Positions 42,584-52,888 of a DNA stretch of 58,123 nucleotides are shown here, piece by piece. The translations under genes were made by a program, and so were the position numbers. Position 1 is the first letter of the stretch; each line of letters starts with the position of its first letter. Source of the DNA: Bimuria novae-zelandiae CBS 107.79 (taxonomy: Eukaryota > Ascomycota > Dothideomycetes > Pleosporales > Didymosphaeriaceae); the NCBI GenBank assembly GCA_010015655.1, contig ML976730.1:329821-387943 (forward strand). The letters are read 5' to 3'. The notes below the pieces were generated by a model, which had not been told where the DNA came from, made no database searches, and saw only the letters and a list, made by a program, of their open reading frames with translations.

Positions 42584-44481
42584 CTCCTTCCTCTCAGCCT
42601 TCTGGCGTCTTCTTGGGACGTATTGAAGGCACATGTTCTAGAACTAGCTGAGCTCTTTCATGGCGCTGTCTCTGGTTGCGATATGCTGCTTCCCTTTTAC
42701 GACGTGGTCCAATGGCGCAGGCCCAATACGACGGCATAACCTGCGTGGCATTGCCCCTTCTGAGGGCCATCCTCTCATATGAGTGGACTCAAGTTCTTCT
42801 GAGGTGGCATGTTACACGAGTTCGACGATCGTGTTCTGTCATCTATTGCAGCATGTGGAGTTGCACGGCGCTTGATCCTTGCTAGACAAGAAAGGTTGTA
42901 GATGGAGATTTCCGCCACGCAGGTACACGTAGAAGCCGTTGAGAAACAGTCGTTTACCATATCTGGATTGGGGTGGAGCTGAATGCTTTATTAGTGCCGT
43001 TCGTTTTGCTACTCGTATTCCGAAACCGGAATAAACCGAATGAACGCACGCCTACACTTGCCTAGCGCTCACGACGAGCAGCACTAAGAAAAATAGCGGT
43101 AATCTATTACGAGCAACCCCACAAAGCTCTCCAACTATAGATTCTTTTACTAATTATTGGTGAACGAACGGTTGCCTTAAAGCTAGCTATGCGTTGGTCG
43201 GGCGTCTTGCATGGGACGGAAAGTGGGAGGCGGGTTACCGAGGTCTCAGCTCAACAATTATTTGGTCGAGCTCTCCAATCACGAGATATAGACGCAAGGG
43301 TAGTGCCAGGAGATGCTTTTGTCTTATGATTTTAGCTGGTGGAGGTGTTAAGCTGAATTGAAGTGGTTATGGAGTGGTGTGACCTGAAAATACCTACCAT
43401 AGGTCTTATTCAGCTTTAGCAGAGTAATCGGTATATGTTTATTCGAGTTTAACAAAATATTCGTGAGGACTAGGGCCAATAGTGGGAATCAACATTTGAG
43501 AGGCCAGACCTCAGGTTGTGAAGATATAACAGATCAACTGGAAGTACTTGTGGAGATGTAACCCGGGGCGAATCAGGTATGCGTGGCTGAGAAAGTAGGG
43601 ATGCGGCGCCAAGGAAATGAACCGATTGGCCCTCAAAACAATCATTTCTAGGATTAACAAGCTTTATTGGCTAAAGTGTGGAACAGGTCACGGGACCGCT
43701 AAGAGCAGTGCCTCACTCTATGTGAGAATCGGAACTTAATCTATTCTAAACAGCGCTCAGCTCGTATATAGAGTCTTCTAAATCGTAATAGTACAGCCAA
43801 CCACCGGTGGGATCTCTGACACACCGACTCGGCAGAATGCGGGCCCTCTCGCGGATTTGGGACTATGGTCGTAGGCAGGTTCTCAGACCTATCCACTTTA
43901 TTTGATACTGATCTGTAACTATTATTGCTTTATTCTTTGTACCGAGCAACTTCTTCGAAGATGCGAATTCTTTGCGGTGTCTAAGCCTCCAGTGTCTTGA
44001 GCACTTTGCTTCTGGATAGCTCGTGAAAGTTGTTGAGCCCAACTACATCGCGTGGTTAACCACCTTCAGCCAGGTAAGGCACGGGAAAAAGTGAATCTAT
44101 AATTAGCTGTGCTTGTAAGGACCGCGTCTGGCTGAGTTATAGGGCGTGAAAGCTAAATTCGTGCTCAGTGCACCGCTCAGGAGAGATCGGTTATCCTATA
44201 GGTGGAAGACTAGGAATACTTGGCTTAGTTCGCAGCGTTGGACCACAGCTGAGCCGGACTTGCAGACACGACATGGAGACGCGAAGTGGTGGCTACCACT
44301 CATGTTCCCATAAAGAGTAGCGCCATTCAGCTTTAGTAAGGTGATGGAGATGTCATGGCCATGTTGTCCGGTGAGAGTGTGGAGGAAGGTGCTAAATCCA
44401 ATTTGGCTCGTAAAGTATTCGAAGAGTTTGCACAGTGCATATACGGCGCAGACCTTACCAACATCATGAGCAAAAATTCTA
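42584..44481. other. Gene-poor stretch up to a deleted mariner element
   Basis: No supported gene in nearly 2 kb. The phrase TTCAGCTTTAG recurs near 43410 and 44328, but I could not extend it into a defined repeat. The region looks like unconstrained, decayed sequence. Confidence 0.5.
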
Positions 44482-44550
44482 ATGTGGTATCCGGCGAAAG
44501 AAGTGTCGGTGGCCCGCGCACTACAAGGATGCAGATCCTATGTAAACAAA
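44482..44550 (+). repeat. Left terminal inverted repeat of the mariner remnant
   Basis: Reading inward it starts at 44482 and matches the reverse complement of about 45002-45070, sharing TGTCGGTGGCCCGCGCAC. Confidence 0.8.
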
Positions 44551-45001
44551 TGACTCTTTCTACTTTCGCACAATATTACATACAAATTTTTAGTACTTCG
44601 TATGTCCACTTTTAGCCTCTATCACTGCCTGACATCTGGCAGGCATACTGTCGATGAGCTCCCGCAGATTTTCCACTGTAATTGAATCCCACGCCTCCTT
44701 TACAATACCTCGCAGCTGGTCATAGCTATACTGCTTACCGCTTTCTTGATCAGGGTAATAGGACTCAATAAAGTCCTTCATCTTATTCCATACATATTCA
44801 ATAGGGTTCAGATCTAGGGAGAATGCTAGCCAGAACATAGGAGTGATACAATAATCTCATCTCGAGTAAGATATTAGTGTCGAGGTGTGAAGGGTGCTTC
44901 TGCCATTGTGTGGGTGACGCGTCGATGGAGTGCGCGACAGAGTTACATGTGGATCCGTACGAAAACAGCGTGTTTTAATGTATCTTTGTCAGCAAGGGGC
45001 T

Positions 45002-45070
45002 TTTATTTACATAGGATCCGTACCCTTGTTGTGCGCGGGCCACCGACACTACTTTCGCCGGATACCACAG
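45002..45070 (-). repeat. Right terminal inverted repeat of the mariner remnant
   Basis: Inverted partner of 44482-44550, ending at the TA at 45071-45072. Confidence 0.8.
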
Positions 45071-45383
45071 TACTTCAACCATCTTCAAGGAGGTAATTGG
45101 ATCATTCTAACCGAAGACCACTCAAGGAGCACTTTGCTTACTTCAAAACTCACTGCAAGCAACGTTAGCGACAGCTTGGGATGATATCTTTCATTTGATT
45201 GGGTATCTTAGACTCGTAAGATGGCAACAATCGCTCATCTAATAATGGTATCCTCTTGTCTCGTCTCATCACAGTGATGGACCATCCTCGGCCTCCTACA
45301 TTCGTCCCTGCGTTCGCTTAACAAGCCTACAACGAAGCGAGAAAAAAGCTTGGATTGACACTAACATCGCCATCCTCTCCCCT

Positions 45384-47240
45384 TTACAACACCGAAGCGC
45401 CTTGCGTCTCAATCGGCAAGAAGAACATACTGACAAAAGCCGCCAAGATCAAGCCTCCCGAAGCGTAGATAGGTGCCTTCGGGTTCGAGCTGCCAGCATT
45501 GACCGCGACAATGGGTGCACAGAGACCGGCAAGACGGTTCAGGAAGCTGCTAATTCCCGTGCCAGTGCCGCGATTGGGCGCTGGGATGACCTCTGGCGTG
45601 TATGCGTATAGAACACCGTACATGATTTGCTGGAAGCAAGCCTCAAGACAGGAGAACGCGAGCTGGAAGTCGGGGTCGCCGGAGAGGGTAAATAGGAAGA
45701 CGAAGACACCTGTGAGGGCCGTTCCGACGATCATGGTCTTCTTGCGGCCACAGAAGGGGACGTTGACGAGGAAGTAGGCGAGGATGGAGCCGGGGCAGCC
45801 GCACACTGAGGTGATCGCGTAATTGCGATACGTGATGGATGTTGAGGTAGGTTGTGCGCTGCCAGAGTTGGCGAGATACTGTGGTAAAAATGCATTGAAC
45901 AAAGGATAGCCCATTCCAATGGTGGTCCATTGGAACCAAAGTAGGACCATGGTGAAGCCCATCTTCTTATTCTTAAATAGAGGTGCCATGCGTTCACCTG
46001 AGAACTTGCCCAGATTGTTTTTGACGATGTCAATCGTGCCCATTTTCGTACTGACGATCTCTTCTGACTTGCCTCCAACCTGGTCAAGAATGTCCTCGGA
46101 AAGCCACGTCTTGGTCTTGTTGTGGTAGGCAATACCGTGGACAACAGCGACCGCCTCGCGTTGTCGGCCTTGCGAGAGGAGGTATTTGGGCGATTCGAAA
46201 AGGTGGAACAGAAGAAAGCGGCAGAGGAACATGGTAAAGGTGATGGCGCCCAAAGTCAAGACGAGATAGCGCCAGCCCCAATTCTGGTCCTTGGTGCATG
46301 TAGCGGCGTCGGCTGGGCAAGAAAAGTTGGGGATCAAAGCCCAGGCCAAGAGAGACGCGATCAATTGGCCGAAAGACCAGAAAGCGGAAAGCAAGGTAAG
46401 AAGGTTGTTGTTTGCCCCCGGCAGGAACTCGAGGAACAAAGCTCCGTCAACAGGTAGGTTTCCGCCGACACCAAGACCAAGACAGGCATACAGGGCGCAG
46501 ACGCCGATCCAGTTAGGACCACCGCCAGCTGCAAGACCGAAGATTCCTGCGAACATGAGAGTAAAGTTGAAGGCCAAGCGACGACCGACTACGTCCGATG
46601 CTACTCCCCAGAAGCTTGCTCCGATGCAGAGACCCAAAAAGAGCGATAGTGTCGTGTATCGGACTTCAGTTTCGCTGACACCAAATTCGGAGGAAAGGGA
46701 CGGAAGTGTCAGAGCTACACCCTGAAGCCAAAGACTATGAGGTATCAGCAAAAGGGACAACGGGTTACACACCACTGGCAGGCTCACTTGTCTGCCATCC
46801 AGCCGAAGCCGCACAGGACGAACAGTTGCCACTGATACCGTCCCATTCCCATGTCTGCGATGGCACGGTTGATGATTTTAGACTTTCCTACAAGTCAAAT
46901 CAGCATCGATTGCACAGACATCGCGGGTTTCAGGAGACTCACTATCGTAGATTGACTGGGTATCGTTCGCACTGATATCATGGTCGATTTCGTCTCGCAA
47001 TTCGGCTAAAGTGAGTCCTCTGGTGCTACCGGCACGGATACTAGCGCCGCCATGGCCGCTATGGGCATCACTATCTTTACCTGAGCTGCTATCATTTTTG
47101 TCTTTCTCGCTGGGTGCTTGAGTGAGTGACTGGCGACGTGCAGATACTATCGAGTTCCGGTGTTCAGCGTCCGCGAGGTTGACATGCGTATCTGGAAAAT
47201 CAGAAATGTCGTGATTTTTGAACGGGTTTATGATGAACAT
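45384..47240 (-). CDS. MFS transporter (sugar-porter/SV2-like)
   Basis: Exons 47240-46943, 46887-46788 and 46734-45384 encode 582 aa. A cytosolic N-terminal region of about 100 residues is Ser/Asp-rich. The conserved entry MGRYQWQLFVLCGFGWMADN leads to LWLQGVALTLPSLSSEFGVS across the second intron. The loop 2-3 signature appears as GVASDVVGRRLAFNFTLMFA. About 12 membrane segments follow, including LNRLAGLCAPIVAVNAG near the end. A longer loop between helices 6 and 7 is charged. The build matches fungal major facilitator proteins annotated as sugar transporter or SV2-like; the substrate is not deducible. Both introns use GTGAG donors and restore the frame. The gene is intact. Confidence 0.88.
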
Positions 47241-49811
47241 ATTGGCGCAAGGGATGATGTCGCTTGGAGTTAAATAGTCATATACCGGAGGTAGTCCAAC
47301 GGGAGATCGGAAATTATGTCGCTATGGGGTTGTCGCTCGGTCTCGTCAAGCGCTGAAGGCAATTGTCGCTTGGGATGCCGCTTGGGAAGTCGCTCGGGTG
47401 ATCGAACCTTCACTAGGTCACTGCAAAGAGATGCTTGTGAAGACGTGAGGCTTGGTGAAGCTTGGTATAGTTTGTATTGGGGCGAGGCTATAGCACGCAC
47501 GTTGGTGCGATGCGTGAGGAAGAGAATCGGAGGAATGAACAACTGGCGAGCAATTGTCCCCCCCTGAGCTAATGATATAGTGTTGAGCAGCATGGCCATA
47601 CGGCGGGTAACAATTATGGACTCGCATGGGGTGGCCATGGCGGCGGAGAATGTCGCCAAGAGACTCTCATGCCATGACGTATGGCCACCCGCACCAGTCG
47701 AAAAAGCTCTTCGGCGCAAGTGCGCGGGAGATTAAAATACGCTATAACCGGCGCAAGCACGGCGCGATCCCGCGTCTCACTGCAGTTCCTATTCGTCGGG
47801 AGAAACTGTTACCCTATCGCGGGTGACTGCTTAGGAACGCCTTGATGGGAATAAGCTCTTTACGCTGCAGCTTACCGTCTGAATTTGCCGTCTTCCGAAG
47901 AGCGATCAAGTGAACGGGCAGTGACGCACAACTCACAGCTACCTACAGCTGCGATTCAGTCAAGCCGCGACGATCTCATCGAAGGTCGTGTGACCTCACA
48001 GCTGTATAGGACCGCCGTGCCAGATAGCCTTGTTTTCGAGCCCGAGTGGCAATGGTCGAGATGGTTGACTTCGCCGCCTCCTGCTAAATTTACCAGGACC
48101 GCAAAATTTTGCGAGTGCAATTTCTCACCAGTGTCGTTCAATCTATTACGTATCCAGCGCCAATAAGAGGACGGCTGCGAGAGGAATACCAGACTCCACT
48201 CTGCCAAACCCGGTATGAACCGTCTGCCATCACCTCAACCAGGACTTTGGGACTGGATAGGAGCGGGTACATCAACGTGTGAAATGTACCTGTATATGGA
48301 TATGGAAACCATGGATCGTCAGGAGAAAGACATCCTTTCCCAGATTACCCCGAACTTCTGTTCAGCTTTGCGGCACACCTTTAGAAGCCATTCCGATCGT
48401 CGCCGAGTCACGATTCCACCGATGCCGTAACGAGAGCGATTCAAATCGGCTGCAATTAGTATTCTCGGATACCCGCGGTTTTGTATCAATCGACTCTGAA
48501 TGGAAGAATCGCTGCTCAATGGGTCTTGGACTCCACTCTAAGGTTTGTCTGTGGAGCCTTTCCCTTGCAATGTCACGCGACCTTCGACTTCGCCTTCGTT
48601 TCGGAAACCGATTGGATAGTCTGGTTATATGGACTGCCGTCCTCGGGTTCGAAGTAGACTTCAAACCTTTACAATCCACGGTTGCCCGAAAGCACATACG
48701 ACCCTCGTTCATCCTCCCTTGGTTCGCGAGAATGCGTAGATGAACTGAACTGCGCATGCGTGGAAACCGAAATTCGTTCTGCAATGGCTCTCCCGAGGCT
48801 GGGTCCCCATAATAATCTCCGTGTGGCTATTCACCTAGCCATGAATGCTAGCCTACGGCCGGGCAAGAAGTCTAGGGGCTGTATCACTTTCACGGATCAC
48901 CGTGTTGAACATGGTTTAGATCCTTCTTCATCTATTTAGATTTGTTATTCAAATAGAGGCATGCTTCGTACTTCACAAGATAATAGTCTAGACAGCTTTC
49001 ATAGGCCGCCTTACCCAGACTACCCACCTAAGGCAAGAGAATTTCTAATCCACTACTATTGTACTATTATATTCACCTTTTCCCTCCCGCAGCCGAAAGA
49101 AGTTTTGTCGCTAGTTTCTTAAATATTCGGCCTAATCTTGTCCTCGTTTCTGTTATTACCCAGAGGGAAAAATTCGGTGTGCTCCCACGAGCTCCTTGCT
49201 CGCCTACAGGCCACTACCTCCACAGCGTTGTATATACGAACCTGCATCAAGATATGATTTCTCGGCTGCTGTCTGAGGACTTTCATGTGAGAAGGCTGCA
49301 AGATTAATCACCTAATTCAGAAGTAAGAACCACGCCTGGATTTCCTTCCAGGAGTGTTGGCGCAGTGATGGAACTTAGTTGTGTCTACGCAATGAACATG
49401 GACTGAATTGTCAATCACCCAATAAGCTTCTGAGACAGCCAAGTCCTACCCGTACAACACGAGGAAATCTAGCATCCCTCCTCTCGGCACACTTCCTCGT
49501 AGGATCCCCTAATATAGTCGCTCACGACACTATTATTCTCTAGAAATCGAAAACTGTTTTCTCCGCCATTTGCTGAGGTTCACATAGTAAGTTCGCTAAG
49601 GCGTCTTGGTGCTGACATCCACGAGATGACTCATACGCTACATTCCACTTTCCCCGCATCACACCACACCACCCTTCGTGCCTGCCTCACAGTCCACCCT
49701 CCAATTCTATGCTACTGGTCGCCCAGCGCCCATCTCTCTCAAACTATGTATCATATATTTAAAAAATTGGAAAATTACTAATCATCACCTCTCCTAGAGT
49801 GACGCTGATTC
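47241..49811. other. Large gene-free stretch with one copy of the dispersed 42-base repeat
   Basis: About 2.6 kb without a supported gene. The longest frames (48279-48743 plus, 48362-48784 minus) overlap on opposite strands and have no recognisable motif. The MFS promoter is near 47241. Bases 49340-49381 form the second copy of the repeat also found at 36931-36972. Confidence 0.55.
49340..49381 (+). repeat. Dispersed 42-base repeat, copy 2
   Basis: It matches 36931-36972 at 39 of 42 positions, all three differences being single substitutions. No longer shared flank was seen. Confidence 0.75.
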
Positions 49812-49899
49812 GGCTTCATGGTCTAGTGGTATGATTCCTGCTTTGGGCCTAGCGTACTCAATCTGCAGGAGGCCCCGCGTTCGAATCGCGGTGGAGCCC
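49812..49899 (+). tRNA. tRNA-Pro (anticodon UGG) with intron
   Basis: Acceptor strands GGCTTCA and TGGAGCC pair (one G-T). The D arm includes TGGTCTAGTGGTATGATTC, and the T arm is CCGCG-TTCGAAT-CGCGG. The anticodon stem CCTGC/GCAGG encloses TTTGGG with anticodon TGG at 49844-49846. A 16-base intron at about 49848-49863 lies one base 3' of the anticodon, the canonical position. A run of eight T follows directly. Confidence 0.93.
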
Positions 49900-49907
49900 T
49901 TTTTTTT
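49900..49907 (+). terminator. RNA polymerase III terminator of tRNA-Pro
   Basis: Eight consecutive T on the coding strand immediately follow the tRNA 3' end. Confidence 0.8.
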
Positions 49908-50331
49908 GGTTTTTTTTAAATGTAAAGTGAGCATGTGGGCGAGTATTATAGCACGCTTTAAAAGTGTTCCCGTTGCTTGTGGTCGCATTTTTTTTCTTCG
50001 AATGCAATCTTCAGTAATCACGGCTTTGATGATGGTGCATGAACGTGCCTTTGATTCGCTCGCTCCGTATTAGAAAAGCGCCGGCCTATACATGTAACTG
50101 ATATCTGGAGATGCGGATCCCATCAGAGTGGACAAAGGCAAGATTCAGATGCGGCAGCTAAGTCCGATAGTAATATGGTAGGTTGTAGAGATGCGGCGTG
50201 GGGGTCAAGTTCGCTTCTGGTGGAACCCCCTGTTGTTTCCTGTTTTAGCTAGCCGACGGGGTCGTACTTTCTGAATTGGAGGCTCCAAAGCTGACAGCTG
50301 GAGGATTTATTTTACCACCACCTCACCAAAC
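49908..50331. other. Upstream region of the AVT2-like transporter gene
   Basis: No gene recognised. It contains the promoter and 5' leader of the transporter. Confidence 0.45.
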
Positions 50332-50343
50332 ATGCCACGATGA
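50332..50343 (+). promoter_or_regulatory. Three-codon upstream ORF overlapping the transporter start
   Basis: ATG CCA CGA TGA begins eight bases before the main ATG (50340), and its stop overlaps that ATG as ATGA. If the leader extends upstream, ribosomes would meet this uORF first. Confidence 0.55.
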
Positions 50344-52167
50344 GCGAGTCGCAGAAGCTCCTGCATGAGCACATAGACGACTCCGACTCGGAACCGGGTC
50401 TCGATATAGTTCCGTTTCCTGCGCGCCGCTCGTCGCCCTCCGTAATTCAATCACGCTCGTGCTCCCGCCACTCATCCGCATCACCCGCTCCGAGCTCTGA
50501 CGGCCATTTTGGACCGCCCAAGCGGCAGTCATCGTTCGCGCAGCCTCGGCCAGATGGCACGCCACGGACGCCGAATCGCGTGCGCTTCGAGGAGCCACGG
50601 CGGAGCATGAACGGAGACGCACAGGACGCGGAATGGGTGGAATTGGAAGGGGAGGATTACCTGGAAGAAGGGCAAGAAGGACGGGAAAGAGTGCAGCGGC
50701 TGCCTTTGCTGACGGGCATCGAGGCGCCGAGCGTGACGGTGGCAGAGCAAGCATTCGACCCAGAAGACCACCTGGAGAACGCGAGACCGAGGAGCAGCAT
50801 GCGGAGCTCGTTCATGAACATGGCGAACAGCATAATGTGAGGAAACCCATATTGAAGAAGGCTCTGCAAAGCTGCTGCGGTGGAAAAGAGCTGACTAGGC
50901 GCAGAGGTGCAGGCATCATCGGCCAGCCTTACGCCTTCCGCAATGCTGGCCTCGTCACAGGCACCCTCCTCCTAATCGGCCTCACGATAACCGTCGACTG
51001 GACTATCCAGCTCATAGTCATCAATTCGAAGCTCAGCGGCACCGATTCCTTCCAGGCGACCGTCGAACACTGCTTTGGCAAGTCGGGGCTGGTCGCCATT
51101 TCGCTGGCGCAATGGATATTGTACGTGCAAGGAACAACATTGTAGTTGGGGCCTACGCTGATTTTGCAGTGCATTCGGAGGCATGGTCGCCTTCTGTGTC
51201 ATCGTAGGGGACACGATACCGAGAGTGCTGGACGCTATGTTCCCTTCCTTGGCTGACATGCCTTTTTTATGGCTCCTTACCAATCGCCGTGCCATCATCA
51301 TTCTCCTGATTCTCGGCATCTCGTATCCGCTTTCTTTGTACCGAGACATCTCAAAGGCAACTACATTTCAGTCCAATGCACCGTTTAGGCACTAACACCG
51401 CGCAGCTTGCCAAAGCCAGTGGGCTTGCCCTGGTCAGCATGACCATAATCATCTTCACTGTAATCACACAATCATTCCGCGTGCCCACTGAGTCCCGTGG
51501 CCAACTCAAGGGCAACCTTGTAATCCGTTCCGGCATATTCGAGGCCGTAGGCGTAATATCTTTCGCCTTTGTGTGCCACCACAACTCCCTTCTCATCTAT
51601 GGCTCGTTGCGAACACCCACCATCGATCGATTCGCCCGCGTCACCCACTACAGCACTGGCATATCTTTGGTAGCATGCCTCGTCATGGCCTACTTCGGCT
51701 ACCTTACTTTCGGCGACAAGACGCTGGGCAATGTACTGAACAACTTCCCCAACGACAACCTTCTCGTAAACATTGCACGTTTATGCTTCGGACTAAACAT
51801 GCTCACCACACTCCCTCTCGAAGCTTTCGTCTGCCGCGAAGTAATGAACAACTACTGGTTCCCTGAAGAACCGTACCAACCGAACCGCCACATTATCTTC
51901 ACCACTTCGCTTGTTGTATCTGCCATGACGCTTTCCCTCCTCACCTGTGATTTGGGTGTCATCTTCGAGCTCTTCGGCGCAACGAGTGCGTGTGCGCTGG
52001 CCTACATTCTTCCGCCGCTCTGCTACATCAAGTTGAGCAAGCGCAGTTCCAAGACGTATGTTGCGATGGGCGTTGTTGCTTTTGGGTGCGCCGTCATGGC
52101 TATTTCTTTGATCAAAACGATGGGCAGGATGTCGAGTAGCGAGCCGTCGCAGGTGCAGTGTGGGTAG
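50340..52167 (+). CDS. AVT2: AVT2-like vacuolar amino acid transporter
   Basis: Exons 50340-50836, 50905-51120, 51170-51356 and 51406-52167 encode 553 aa. The N-terminal 155 residues are a soluble Ser/Pro/Glu-rich tail. Splicing 1 creates the family signature MNMANSIIGAGIIGQPYAFR in the first membrane helix. About 11 helices follow, including LAQWIFAFGGMVAFCVIVGD, FAFVCHHNSLLIYGSLRTPT and VTHYSTGISLVACLVMAYFG. The build matches SLC38/AVT amino acid/auxin permeases; AVT2 of yeast is a vacuolar member. Direction and substrates are inferred from the family only. The third intron (51357-51405) has a GC donor and a CACTAAC branch sequence. A three-codon uORF overlaps the start. Confidence 0.88.
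51357..51405 (+). other. Probable GC-AG intron
   Basis: The conserved reading SLYRDISK must join LAKASGLALVSM. The 49 bases between start with GC (AAG|GCAACT) and end CGCAG, with CACTAAC upstream of the acceptor. No GT donor keeps the conserved residues. Confidence 0.7.
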
Positions 52168-52888
52168 TGCTAAAGCATATCGGTGTTTGGGGTTTGCATA
52201 TATATGGCGTTTGGGCGGGAATTGGGGCATTGCAAGGCGTGAGCGGACGAGCATTGGGTTTATGTATGAACTATGTAGTGGTTGTATCATACCGGCTCTG
52301 GTGTTATATCTCGAATGTTCTCGTATATTCTCGTTTACGAACAGTCACTTGAAAGTGTGCGAGAGTTTGTATTGACTATCCACACGCACTTTCCTTCTAC
52401 ACGTCGACTCACCACCCATCGCGACTTCCCAACCTCCAGGTCTTGGAACTGTTCAAAGCCAAGCAGCAGGCGCGCTTGCCTCCTTTGGTCTGTCGTCACT
52501 TGCCGTCTCTGCACGGAAGGATGCACGCCCTTCCCCTTCACTCTTTGCACCGTCTCAGTCACTACAGGTGCATGCTTGACCTCAGGAACGGCCTTCTCGC
52601 TTTACTGTAATAGGTCAATTAACTATTTCGTCAAACGACTGCCCGCCAGAGAAGCTCTTGCGCTGAAGGCACACGACTTGTTAGCTGTCCTCGAAAGTGC
52701 CTTCGGTCCAGCAGGGTTTCTTTTATCGTCGTTAACGACCTGAACAGGTCTTGCGACACACAGCCGGCTGGATTCACCAACCATCCCGCCTCTCAGCCTC
52801 CCCCCATGCGCCACAGCGGGGTTGCATTGCAGCCTTCTTTCGTATTGGAGAACAGCATGTCACAACGTCTGCTTCCTGCACGATTCAA
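52168..52888. other. Intergenic region before the HET pseudogene
   Basis: No supported gene. Frames at 52282-52743 have a Cys/Ser/Thr-rich low-complexity translation and are not called. Confidence 0.45.

Larger units (their letters stand above)
44482..45070 (-). mobile_element. Internally deleted Tc1/mariner transposon
   Basis: The element is about 589 bases, bounded by TA on both sides (44480-44481 and 45071-45072), the mariner target duplication. About 65 bases at each end are inverted copies of each other with several mismatches (core TGTGGTATCCGGCGAAAG). Inside, the minus-strand frame 44838-44590 encodes the C-terminal end of a DDE transposase: SLDLNPIEYVWNKMKDFIES, then a helical region ending MPARCQAVIEAKSGHTKY. 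The SPDLNPIE motif of the family reads SLDLNPIE here. The rest of the transposase, including the earlier catalytic residues, is missing, so the copy cannot move on its own. Confidence 0.88.

Noticed and set aside
48279..48784. Long frames on both strands in the empty 47-49.8 kb region
   Set aside because: Opposite-strand frames mirror each other and show no motif or splice continuity.
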